A stretch of DNA of 64,000 bases from Gerris lacustris (Eukaryota; Arthropoda; Insecta; Hemiptera; Gerridae), in the NCBI GenBank assembly GCA_951217055.1, contig OX578280.1:48549882-48613881 (forward strand), in the 5' to 3' direction. The notes under the pieces are model-generated. The model saw only the letters and a list, made by a program, of their open reading frames with translations. It did no database searches and was not told the origin of the DNA. Positions 48,105 through 57,922 of the stretch are shown one piece after another (within the stretch, counting starts at the first letter, position 1; each line of letters begins with the position of its first letter). A program made the position numbers and the translations under genes.

Positions 48105-49385
48105 CTTAATATACTATAATCATCCTATAAAATATTTTTTGTATTATTAGAAGAGCATTACTTATTAGAAAGTTGTTTTTTTACGAATTTCCAACTAATT
48201 AATTTGTTCTAAATAGAAACTTTTGGTTGATATAAAATTGTTGGTTAAATGAAGACTGTAGTTGGTTAGTTAAGAGACATGTTGTTTATTCAGGAAGAGA
48301 AGGGAATTACAAGGGGTGACTTGGTTATTTCCTTGGCTGTGAGGACTCGCTAAGGTCCTTACTAGAGATGAAAGCAAGAGCAGTTCTACTGAACCTACTC
48401 AAGTCTCTCTACCTTGTAAACTACAGGGAAATATTATCTTTGCTGGTCTTATCAAGTTTCAGCAAAACTGTTTCACCTTTAAACCTAGGTTCATTTATTC
48501 TTTTCTCCTAATTTAGTTTTTACTACTTCATCCTCCTCTATTTACTATCTTCTATCTCTCTATACTAAACTAGCCTTATATTCGTATTTTCTTTCTTACA
48601 GGTCGTGAAAGGGTAAAAAGAAAATGTGAAGTAGCTTATTTAATTAACTTGGCTATATTTTATCCGTTGATTGATTTTGATTATAATTTCCAGGATAAAA
48701 TCAATGAATATAATATAATCTGGTATTCCGAAATTGGAGTGCTCAATCTAGCATCCCGTGGCAATCTAGATTTCTTGATTTAAGACCGAGCATCTATGTC
48801 TGTCGTTTTGGTATTGGTGAATCAAAGATACAACGGGTGAGGCGAAGTTAATTTGTTTAGTCTTTAGAAGAATGTATGGAACTGTGCATTTTGGTCTTTC
48901 TTTCTCTTTTTATTTATTCAAAACAATTTTTTTTTTTTTCAATTTTTTAAGAATCGTTTTGAGATTGAAACGTCTCTCTTAATCTAAATAAGATATAAAT
49001 CAATACAAAAAATGGCTATTGCGTTCTGCATTGTTTGTAACTACCAACTTAGGAAAAATATAGGAAAGCCCCAAAAACATCCCTGAATAACAGTGGGTTG
49101 TAATTTCTTTTATCGCAAATACTTCATGTGAGGTGTTAAATGAAAAAGGATGGCGCCCTGCGTACAAATATTTATTCTTTGAACCGTGTATCCTAAAAAA
49201 TTTCGTTTTTCGTGTATCCTCCCCTACTTTTTTTAAAACAAATCGTTCTTTTTTTTAACAAATCGTCAAGCCATAGTTATTCTTTGAAAAATAAATAAAA
49301 ATAGTCTGCCAATTAGTCTTGACTCATAGCTTCCTCACGTTCTATCCCATATACTTTAATGATATTATACTTTTTCAACACATTC
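48105..49385. other. Intron, no gene recognised
   Basis: Mostly AT-rich. One strong acceptor-like site followed by a short donor (48602-48612) is discussed as a possible microexon in the findings. Confidence 0.4.
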
Positions 49386-49387
49386 AC

Positions 49388-49604
49388 CCGGACGCACATT
49401 GAGACGCAGGGCAGGGCATCAAAGTTTATTTTAACCGCAGAAGTATACGAAACCGCACAAATTAAGACGTAGAGCAGGGCAGGGCAGTACATTACCATTC
49501 GTGGCCTACCTGACACTAGTCTCAAATTCACGCGATCTCGTATATTTCTGCGGTTAAAAAAAACTTTGCTGCTCTACTTCGCCTGCGTTTCAATGTGCTT
49601 CCGG
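49388..49604. mobile_element. GC-rich palindromic MITE, copy 2
   Basis: Begins CCGGACGCACATTGAGACGC and ends with AATGTGCTTCCGG. Arms match for about 60 bp with some changes, and the internal GTATACGAAACCGCACA and GTGGCCTACC are shared with 27037-27262. Confidence 0.8.
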
Positions 49605-49609
49605 TATTA

Positions 49610-50635
49610 TTGTCTAACATATTTAATCCCCTCCTTTTTTTAGGTTTTCGTAGATTCTTCTCCGAACCCATATGGTGAGGGTGATGTGTCTGTCTGTCCG
49701 TCCCTCTTTGGTTCATATCTCCCAAACAGGTTAACCTAAAAAGTTGAAATTTAAACATTGGCATTATATACACAAATGTATATAATTTTCCAAATTTTGT
49801 ATTCTTATCTAGTTTTATGAGTTGAAATATACCCCCCCCCCCCTTCCAACCCCCCTATAACGGCTAGTCCTAATAATCCGTGCAAATACCTTAGTATGAG
49901 TCGTCACCTCAATGCAAGAAGTAGATATCTCGAAATTTCATGTTTTGAGATATAGCGGCCTAAAACATTTTTTATTGTTGATTATATTCTGTTTTTTTGT
50001 TACATCAACATAGTAATAGGACTGTTAAAACAGTGATAGCTTAGGAATAAGACTTATCTAGTTATTGCATTGAATTCCCTGTAAAATTTAGGTCTAAATG
50101 ATGATGATCCAAAAATGGTAAATTTTCGAGTTATCTACTTCTTGCATTGAGGTGACGAGATAAAAATGTCCCTCTTTTTATAAATTGCAAATTTTGTGTG
50201 CGTACATGCGCAGTGCGCCCAAAGTTTTATTTGCTTTTTTAATTTTGAGTGGGTTATCAAATGAAAGCTGCTGAAGAATAGGTTAAAAATGTTAAAAAAA
50301 AATATTTTCATATTTTATACGATGAAAAGTACTATTAATTAAACAAAATATTATAAGCGGTGAAGGTTGCAATTAATATCGGACCATTTGTGGGCTACAT
50401 TCGAAATACCATAAACATTTATTATAAATCAGATAAATAATTTTAAAGATATAGGTGGTATAAAAATAAACGTGCACATGTGGAATATAAACCAACTTAT
50501 TTGAGACCAACGATAGACTAATTATGACCAACCACCCAAATTACAATATTATCGAACTGACAGACACGGGGCCTAAAATGTTTCCTGAGGTCTGAAACGA
50601 ATTTAGGTTTTGGTATTTTTAAATTTGGAGACATA
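49610..50635. other. Noncoding with old repeat tail
   Basis: GTGTCTGTCTGTCCGTCCCTC with CATATCTCCCAAACAGG near 49685-49735 is a typical arthropod repeat end on the - strand. A C-run lies at 49832-49843. No gene seen. Confidence 0.45.
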
Positions 50636-50637
50636 AA

Positions 50638-50702
50638 ATATGTTCGATCTGCAGAACGAACATATTATAGCTTCCGTTACCTTCGGTAAGCTCGGAAGCA
50701 AT
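50638..50702 (-). repeat. GCTTCC/GTTC dispersed repeat, copy 3
   Basis: The reverse complement carries GCTTCCGAGCTTACCGAAGG, then TAACGGAAGC and GTTCTGCAGATCGAAC, matching 2169-2245. Confidence 0.75.
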
Positions 50703-50704
50703 TA

Positions 50705-51790
50705 AAAAAAAATACCTATATATTTTATTTGTAAGTTATGAAATTATATAGTTATTTCGATCGATTAGGCCTCACACCTTTCATGCTTACTAGGTATTTA
50801 ATAATTATAATCGTACCTGAATGTGATTGTTTGATTAATGATTGCTTTATTCGCGTGATTTGTATATTTATTAGGTTGCCTTATCATCGTGATTAGGAGT
50901 AATGACAGAAGGTGCTGTATAGTTTTTTACGAGGGAACACTCTATGTAAACTACTTGACCTTAGCATATATTAGCTGTTACTTTAATCGATAAAAGTCAT
51001 TAGACTGTTTGACCTAAAAGCCTTTTAGACCTTCACACTTTTTCTTTTTAGAAAATCAATTAATTTTGAAAACTCATTTAAACAAATCAAATTAATAATC
51101 AATCTCTAATGCTTTTAAATCTAAACTTTTTCCACCCCTTTATATCACTTTTTATCACAGGCATCATCTATAGAGTATTGAAAACAGTGAACAGTTAAGC
51201 CTTTTTATAAAAACAACGATGACATAATGTTTTGTAATTTTTAAGCCGCATTAAAATTGTAATTTTCACCGTGGTAAAAGATTACTTAATATTGAAGTTT
51301 TGTCTCGTCATATTTAGTCTTTTTTAGGGTTTCGTTGGTAAAACCAAAAAAAAGAAACCCTTATAGTTTCGTTCCTGTGTCTGTCTGTCACTCTGTACGA
51401 TTCCAATAACTTTTTTCGTATTATCTCTCTTTGGCTTGTTTCTAAAGTACAGTAAACTCTTTTTATACGAAATGTTTGCTATTTGCTATAACTGGATTAA
51501 AAAAAGTAATTTAAATTTCGCATAGTGATAATAAATTATTCTCTATTTCTTCCTCTAATGAATAATGTCACTTGGTTTCACTTTCATGCAAAATTTCGTC
51601 TCAAAAGAGGTGATACCGCTAAAGCTACAATATTCAAGGTTTTTAGTGAGAGTCCGGAAATTACTCGATCAACCTGAACTGAACATCAATACGATAAACT
51701 CTTTTAGTATACATTGTTCCTTTACATTATTATTATTAGTAGTAGTATGTATTATATATAAAACCTAGCCTTCACCACGTGCTCCGCGGG
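50705..51790. other. Noncoding, presumed intron
   Basis: AT-rich; nothing recognised apart from weak repeat-like sequence around 51335-51430. Confidence 0.4.
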
Positions 51791-51794
51791 GTGC

Positions 51795-51945
51795 TCATGC
51801 TGAGAATCAGTGGCTATGTTTCCTATTATTATGTAGGCCTGGGGGAAAAATTAAACGCCTTATTAGTTCTTAAAGTATGAAGGCTTTGGGAACAGAACTG
51901 GCCTACATGATAATAGGAAACCTAGCCACTGATTCCCAGCATGAA
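51795..51945. mobile_element. 151-bp foldback MITE (CATGCTGGGAATCAGTGG)
   Basis: Left arm TCATGCTGAGAATCAGTGGC and right arm GCCACTGATTCCCAGCATGA extend as inverted complements for about 47 bp each, through TTTCCTATTATNATGTAGGC, with only a few mismatches. Partial copies lie at 4519, 34464 and 56313. Confidence 0.8.
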
Positions 51946-52333
51946 CCCCCCGGTTAAGAACATTAAGGGTATAATATATTAAACATTATTAAGAATTAAA
52001 TACCCTTTAATCGATGTTAAGAGGATATTTATTACATATAAAAAATCCTCTATTTGATTATCAGGCCAAATAAATAGACAATCAAAAAGAAAAAAATCTT
52101 AATCTAGAGTTTTCATATAAGTTTTTAAACATTCGAACGCAGGGGTCTCAAAACCTTTCCTTACCATTTAATTAATAAATGATATCAGATATTTAGTTCA
52201 AATATAGAGAAATTAGTTATCTTATAGAGAGAATGGTGCAAATTTTACCTCATCGGCAAAATAGTTTTGAAATTATTTAGCGTCAGAGTTTCGAAGTTCA
52301 AAAGTTGATATTTTCAAAATGATGGCAGATATA

Positions 52334-52944
52334 AAAAATCGGTCCGAGACAACTCAGACAAACTTTCTCATATACAAGTTCATAATTACTTAGCCAATGT
52401 TTTCCATTTATTAGTTTTTGTAAGTAAATTTAATTATTATTGAAAATTATATCAAATTTTTACCATAAAAATAACTACTCCAGGGTGGGGAATCGAACCC
52501 GGGATCTCTCCGTCCACGTTTTAAGCTATTTTCTCAGGAACTAGATTTTTCCCGGGAAAACTGCTAATATCGTTGAATCCGTATTTAAATGGACTTGATT
52601 TTAGAATTTTTTAATCAAAATCGTCGGAACCATTTTCGAGAAATTTTTTTTTTTTCACGTTTGTCAGAGTTTTTGGGGGGTAGCGCCCCCAAATTTGGAG
52701 CTAAAATTCATTTCTCGATTTCGCCTCGGGGTATGATTTTTCTGAACATGTATGCCAAATTTTGTCAAAATCGGCCCAGTATTTTAGGCTACAGGCGTCT
52801 GCACAGACAGACGACAGACGACGGACAGACATTTTTTAAAAACCACTTTTTTGGACTCAGGGGACCTCAAAACGTGTGAATCCATCAAAATCTCAAAATA
52901 TAATTTTCGCGCCATCACAATACTTTCTCTTTATATGAGAAAGT
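52334..52944 (+). repeat. ACTTTCTC dispersed repeat, copy C
   Basis: Full-length copy very similar to 2765-3385, including the - strand B-box-like GGGTTCGATTCC. It joins copy D with no spacer. Confidence 0.85.
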
Positions 52945-53476
52945 AAAAATCGGTCCGAGACAACTCAGACAAACTTTCTCATATACGAGTTCATAACTAC
53001 ATAGCCCAGTGTTTTCCATTTATTAGTTTTCGTATGTACATTTAATTATTATTGAACATTTCATCGAAATGTATCATAAATATAACTTCTCCTGGGCGGG
53101 GAAAATGGCTTATATCGTTAGGTTTGTATTTAAATGGACTACATTTTAGAATTTTTTCATCAAAATCGTCGGAACCGTTTTCGAGAAATAATTTTTTTTC
53201 ACGTTTTTTTCAGAGTTTTTGGGGGGTAGCGCCCCCAAATTTGGAGCTAAAATTCATTTCTCGATTTCGCCTCGGGGTATGATTTTTCTGAAGATGTATG
53301 CCAAATTTCGTCAAAATTGGCCCAGTAGTTCAGGCTCCAGGCGTCTGCACAGACGACAGACGACGGACACACATTTTTTAAAAATCACTTTTTTGGACTC
53401 GTGTAAATCCGTCAAAATCTCAAAATCGAATTTTTGCGCCATCACAATACTTTCTCTTTACATGAGAAAGTAAAAA
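52945..53476 (+). repeat. ACTTTCTC dispersed repeat, copy D
   Basis: Tandem to copy C. It lacks about 70 bp that includes the B-box-like sequence, and has a second small deletion before CGTGTAAATCCG; otherwise close to copies A and C. Confidence 0.85.
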
Positions 53477-53879
53477 GAAATACAGCGAAAATTATTTGTC
53501 TTATGATGTTGTATAGTTTGTGCAAATTTCAGCTCCATCAAAAAACCTATCAATTGTTTCTGAATTTATGATATGTTTGCCAACTCAGCAATATGAGTTA
53601 TTGACATCACAAATTTATGATTTTCCGGGTGGCACAATTTCATGTAAGGACTGATTTTCGTACCTAGTTTCAAAACTCTAGCTTAAATAATGTTGGAGTT
53701 AAATGTTTTTGTATCGACTCTATAACTGATATTGTTATGAAAAATAGTTTGTATTTTTTTAAATTTTTAATAACGTCTATAATAATTTAAACCAAGCCTA
53801 CAACATTCGCAAACTGTTTGCGCACACCTCTGCAAATAAATTAAAGATGGCGGGACTTTATTGTTGTTTTTTTTCGGTT

Positions 53880-54127
53880 CGTCAAGTCGTATCGAAAAGC
53901 AAATTGCACCAGCGGTAACAGATTTTAAAAGATATAAACTTTGGTCGCATGACTTTTTGTCGAACTTCCATCGGTTCTAATTTAAATAGAGTGAATTTAA
54001 ATAGAAAAATAAAATAAATAAATAAATAAATGATTTTGAGCTCTTATGGCGTCCGCAGTTGTCGTGTCCGATTTATTTCTGATTGGGACTCTTAAACCTC
54101 ACACTAATGCTCTTTAAATCGGGTATT
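53880..54127 (+). repeat. Dispersed repeat paired with ACTTTCTC element, copy 2
   Basis: Matches 3441-3688; contains an (AATA)n insert at about 54009-54030. Confidence 0.65.
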
Positions 54128-54298
54128 TATTATAGTATTAATTTGTCCTTTATACTGAAAAAAAGTATAGTATTTATAAAGAACAAACCAATTTAAAAGT
54201 AAATAAATATCTTCATACATATTTAGTTTTTAACATATAATAATTTTTATTAGTATATTTTATACTTTTATTATATTGTTCAAAATAAATATAAATTA

Positions 54299-54472
54299 AA
54301 ATCAAATTATAATTATTATTCACTACGGGAAACAGACAGTGAAAAATACACTCCCGCGCCGGGATTTGAACCACGGGTCTCCTGTATTCCCGTAGTAAAT
54401 AATAATTATAATTTGATTTAAATTATTTAAACTTTCCGTAGTATGAAAACTACCAAAAACTTAAAATTGAAT
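54299..54472. mobile_element. Inverted-junction copy of a tRNA-derived SINE
   Basis: The left part, on the - strand, is the SINE from the anticodon stem through the B box GGTTCAAATCC into the body. The right part (54389-54472) is the SINE body on the + strand, matching 55490-55573 with one visible difference over 84 bp. The two orientations share 31-bp complementary arms (54299-54329 and 54389-54419, one mismatch). This is the pattern left by a 5' inversion during target-primed reverse transcription. Confidence 0.7.
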
Positions 54473-54584
54473 TTCGAATTGATTGTACAAGGTACTGGTA
54501 CTAATTGAGTACTTTATAATTATAAGCGTTAATTCTTGGTTTAGTTCTAATGTCATAAATATTGACTGTCTAAATGTATATGAA

Positions 54585-55304
54585 GCAGCACGGGAAGTAG
54601 GCCTAGAGATAAACAAGGATAAGACAGAGTACATGTTGATGACTCGTAGAGCCAACATACCCCCAGTACAGGTAGAACTTGGTGAAGATAAGTTTAAAAA
54701 TGCAAATAATTTCAAATATCTCGGATCAATTTTAACTAGCAATAATAGTGTAACCCAGGAGATGCAGACTAGATTGGCAGCAGGTAATAGAAGCTATTTT
54801 TCACTCCTGAGGGTAATGAAAAGCAGTATTATTAGCCGAGATACCAAAATCCGAGTTTACCTTACCATCATTAGACCAGTTGTTCTCTATGGCTCGGAGA
54901 CATGGACATTGACCAACAGAGACGAAGAACTGCTACGACGCTGGGAAAGGAAGGTTCTACGACGCATTTATGGACCAGTGATTGAAGAGGGTCAATGGAG
55001 AATACGGTACAACAGGGAGTTGTATCAAATGTATGGTAGACCAGATATAGTTTGTGAAATCCGTAAAGGAAGATTGAGATGGTTGGGCCACGTGGAGAGG
55101 ATGCCGGAAGAAAGAGCTCCTAAGAAGGTCTTCAAAGGAAACCCAGGAGGAAGAAGGTTAAGAGGGCGCCCAAGACTTCGGTGGAACGACCAAGTTGAGG
55201 ACGACCTCCGACGCCTGGGAGTAAGAAGGTGGAGGACTGTGGCCCAGGATAGAGACCTCTGGAAGCAAACTGTGTTGCAGGTCCAGGCTCTTCGAGAGCT
55301 GTAG
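54585..55304 (+). pseudogene. LINE ORF2 C-terminal fragment (RT end and C-terminal domain)
   Basis: 239 in-frame codons followed by a stop. The fragment opens at AAREVGLEINKDKTEYM, just downstream of where the catalytic YADD would be, then gives YLGSILT (RT motif E), YGSETWTLTNRDEELL, KVLRRIYGP, LRWLGHVERMPEER and GGRRLRGRPRLRW. This is a widespread arthropod endonuclease-reverse transcriptase C-terminus; I cannot fix the clade (RTE- or R1-related). An upstream in-frame extension back to 54483 comes from flanking DNA beyond the target duplication and is not part of the protein. The frame has no breaks, so the insertion is fairly recent, but it is dead by truncation. Confidence 0.85.
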
Positions 55305-55323
55305 CACCAGGGATGTATGTATG
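54585..55323 (+). mobile_element. 5'-truncated non-LTR retrotransposon with 14-bp TSD
   Basis: Insertion bounded by the direct repeat TAAATGTATATGAA (54571-54584 and 55324-55337). It starts abruptly inside the RT domain and ends with (ATGT)n-like GGATGTATGTATG, a short tandem tail, not poly(A). Confidence 0.85.
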
Positions 55324-55392
55324 TAAATGTATATGAATATTGAAAGCTTGGATTCGGGACTAGTTATCGATTACGGCAGTTAAAAATCATTC

Positions 55393-55573
55393 TCCTGCGT
55401 AGCTTAATTGGCCAGAGCATCTGTACTAGAAATACAGGAGACCCGTGGTTCAAATCTCGGCGTGGGAATGTATTTTTCACTGTCTGTTTCCCGTAGTAAA
55501 TAATAATTATAATTTGATTTAAATTATTTAAACTTTCCGTTGTATGAAAACTACCAAAAACTTAAAATTGAAT
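55393..55573 (+). mobile_element. tRNA-derived SINE
   Basis: The head folds as a tRNA. Acceptor TCCTGCG pairs with CGTGGGA, the A box is TAGCTTAATTGG, the anticodon stem is CTGTA/TACAG with loop CTAGAAA, and the B box is GGTTCAAATCT. The head is followed by an AT-rich body. The T stem is poorly paired and the body continues, so it is a SINE and not a working tRNA gene. Confidence 0.8.
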
Positions 55574-55574
55574 A

Positions 55575-56310
55575 AATATAAAGTAAAGGTAAACAAATAA
55601 GAATAATAAAGTATGTTTTATTTACATCAATTCGACGAGTTATTAAATAAATAATGAAAAGATTAATAAATATGTTTGTTTTCGCACACTTTGGAACCTG
55701 GATGTAAACAATACCCCTTCTCTTTCGACTTTCCTTGAGTTCAGTTTAGTGTCAAGAGCTGGATGGTTCACATGTCCCCTAATCTTTTCTTTTATACCTC
55801 CGTCATTTATTAAGGTAAAATTTTATTTTTGTTGCTTTTGTGTTGTTGTTATTGTTATTTATTTGTATGTTTATTATTAATTGTGTTTATTGTCATATTA
55901 TTATTATAGGATTTATTTTTAATAGGTTCTTAAAAGCTATATTTAGTAAATGTTTTAGTTTATTTAAATTAATGTTTTAGTTTATTTAGGATAATTTATA
56001 GTTAACTTGTGTATTATTGATTATAATGAAGTCCTGCAATGTTACAAATTATTTCTACGATATAGTCTACTATTTTATTTGATGTAACTTAATTTATGTA
56101 TACAATTATTATTTCACCTCAACCTTAACTACTTAGGTTTCAAATGATTTAGAGTACTAATAAATAATAAAATACGATTATTTAGGTTCTATCTTTGCTA
56201 TTATAATTTCTCAAGCCCAGCAGTGCCATTTTCAGTTATAAAACTAATTAAATGTAATGCAATTTTTTTCATGACGGCCTACATTTTAATCCAATATGTT
56301 AACACTATGA
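55575..56310. other. Noncoding, AT-rich
   Basis: Nothing recognised. Confidence 0.45.
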
Positions 56311-56312
56311 TA

Positions 56313-56345
56313 CAACCACTGATTCCTAGCATGAAACCCGCGCGA
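56313..56345 (-). repeat. CATGCTAGGAATCAGTGG repeat end
   Basis: CCACTGATTCCTAGCATGAA followed by a GC-rich CCGCGCGAAGCGGGG segment, common at arthropod repeat ends. Confidence 0.55.
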
Positions 56346-56967
56346 AGCGGGGGGCGAATTCTTGTACTCGTATATACTAATTAGAGTTACGTATTGTTAC
56401 TATATCTAGCACATTTTGCCGGAGTCTTGATAACCTTTAAAATGCTTTTAAAGGTTAAATCAAAAGTTAAATTAAAAATCCCCACTTAAAATCTAGCTTT
56501 ATAGTAACCAAATTACTTTATAATTATTTAGTATTACCTAATGCAAATTTGTAGCCGGTTTCCACTTCGAAGTCTTCTTCTATTCCTCTCTTCCATTTTA
56601 TAACCTTGAGCGAGACTGTTAATAACGACTGAACAATCATTTCTTCTTATATTTTCGGGGATAAAACTAGATTATACAACCGAAGTAGTCTTAAACATCT
56701 ACGTTTTCCTATAGACAGCCTCTTATAAGTTCATTTTTCTTCCACTTCTGGAACCATCTTCAGGGGTGTTGATAATTGTTTATAATGAATTGAAGTAACA
56801 ATAAACCAAACGATATTATGTATTACTATCACGATGTTATACACCTCTGAACCCACTTTGATTAGTATGTGGCGAAAAGTCTAATTTTTCATCTTTCAAG
56901 GCAGTTTATCCACAGTAATAGTTAACATTAAACAGTGAATATTAGTTGCTTTAATCCTTAATTAAAC

Positions 56968-57240
56968 AGGGTCCCTTATAGCTCAATTAATGCTTTGGAA
57001 GCAGGGAATCCGGGTTCGGTTGCCGACTCCGGCATAGGGCATGCTCGGTGTTACCTACGATAGCGATATAAATGCATAGCTGCTAGAGCGAATTGGTGTT
57101 TATCTGGTTTACTAATGCCAATTATGCGGTTTATACTGCTGATGAAGCGACTTGCCCCATATCATCTATAGTTAGTATAAGCTCTTATAAGGGCTTAAGC
57201 CTTCCAAGGGCTGTTGTGCCAATGCATATTATTATTATAA
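56968..57240 (+). mobile_element. tRNA-related SINE, second family
   Basis: A-box-like TAGCTCAATTAATG (about 56979), B box GGGTTCGGTTGCC (57012-57024), then a body ending CTTCCAAGGGCTGTTGTGCC and an ATTATTATTAT tail. The tail region resembles the 3' end of the LINE at 54585-55323 (GAGCTGTAGCACCA). Confidence 0.65.
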
Positions 57241-57509
57241 TCCACGTTTTGTTTCACACGATCGGTGTACGACAGTAATCTAAATCAATTTTGCTCATTG
57301 AATTTCATTCACCATTTATAATTAGTATTTAAGCTATTTTTTTTTTTTTTTTTTAGAATATTTGTACATATCATATTGGTAAATACGTGCAAATTTTTTA
57401 ACTCAATTTTTAAATTATCATTGTCAATTAATACAAAATGTCTTCTAATAGCCGAATTGATAATTAACGATGAACTTGTTAGGCTAACTTTACATTGCAA
57501 TGATGTTTA

Positions 57510-57823
57510 TACAAGGTGGGCCAAAAAAATAGGGAATATAAAAAATAGGGGAAATAGGGTCTTGTAAAAAAACGTTGTCCGGGTAGTAATCGTTGTTTGG
57601 TCCTATAGTTTTGATAGAATAAATTACCATATGGTAGAGGGGGGGGGGGGGGCCTTTGTAGGTAAGAGGTAGGAGTCCCTCAGTGTTATAATATAATAAA
57701 CATTGAAGATGTGTTAACCACAATGTTGCCTGAAGTCTGGGGACCCCGCAAACCCCTTATCTCTATCTATTACAGATGCTGCTGAGCTATAAGTGTTAAA
57801 AATGTGCGTTTTTTTGGCCCACC

Positions 57824-57828
<5 letters not shown>
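57510..57828. mobile_element. 319-bp mariner-type MITE
   Basis: Ends TACAAGGTGGGCCAAAAAAA and, inverted, TACAGGGTGGGCCAAAAAAA, each opening with TA as expected for TA target duplication. Contains a G-run at about 57638-57652. No transposase. Confidence 0.8.

Positions 57829-57907
<79 letters not shown>
57829..57907. repeat. (TA)n microsatellite, left block
   Basis: About 40 uninterrupted TA units directly after the MITE. Confidence 0.95.

Positions 57908-57922
<15 letters not shown>

Noticed and set aside
55393..55466. Functional tRNA gene
   Set aside because: T stem poorly paired and sequence continues into a repeated SINE body shared with 54389-54472.
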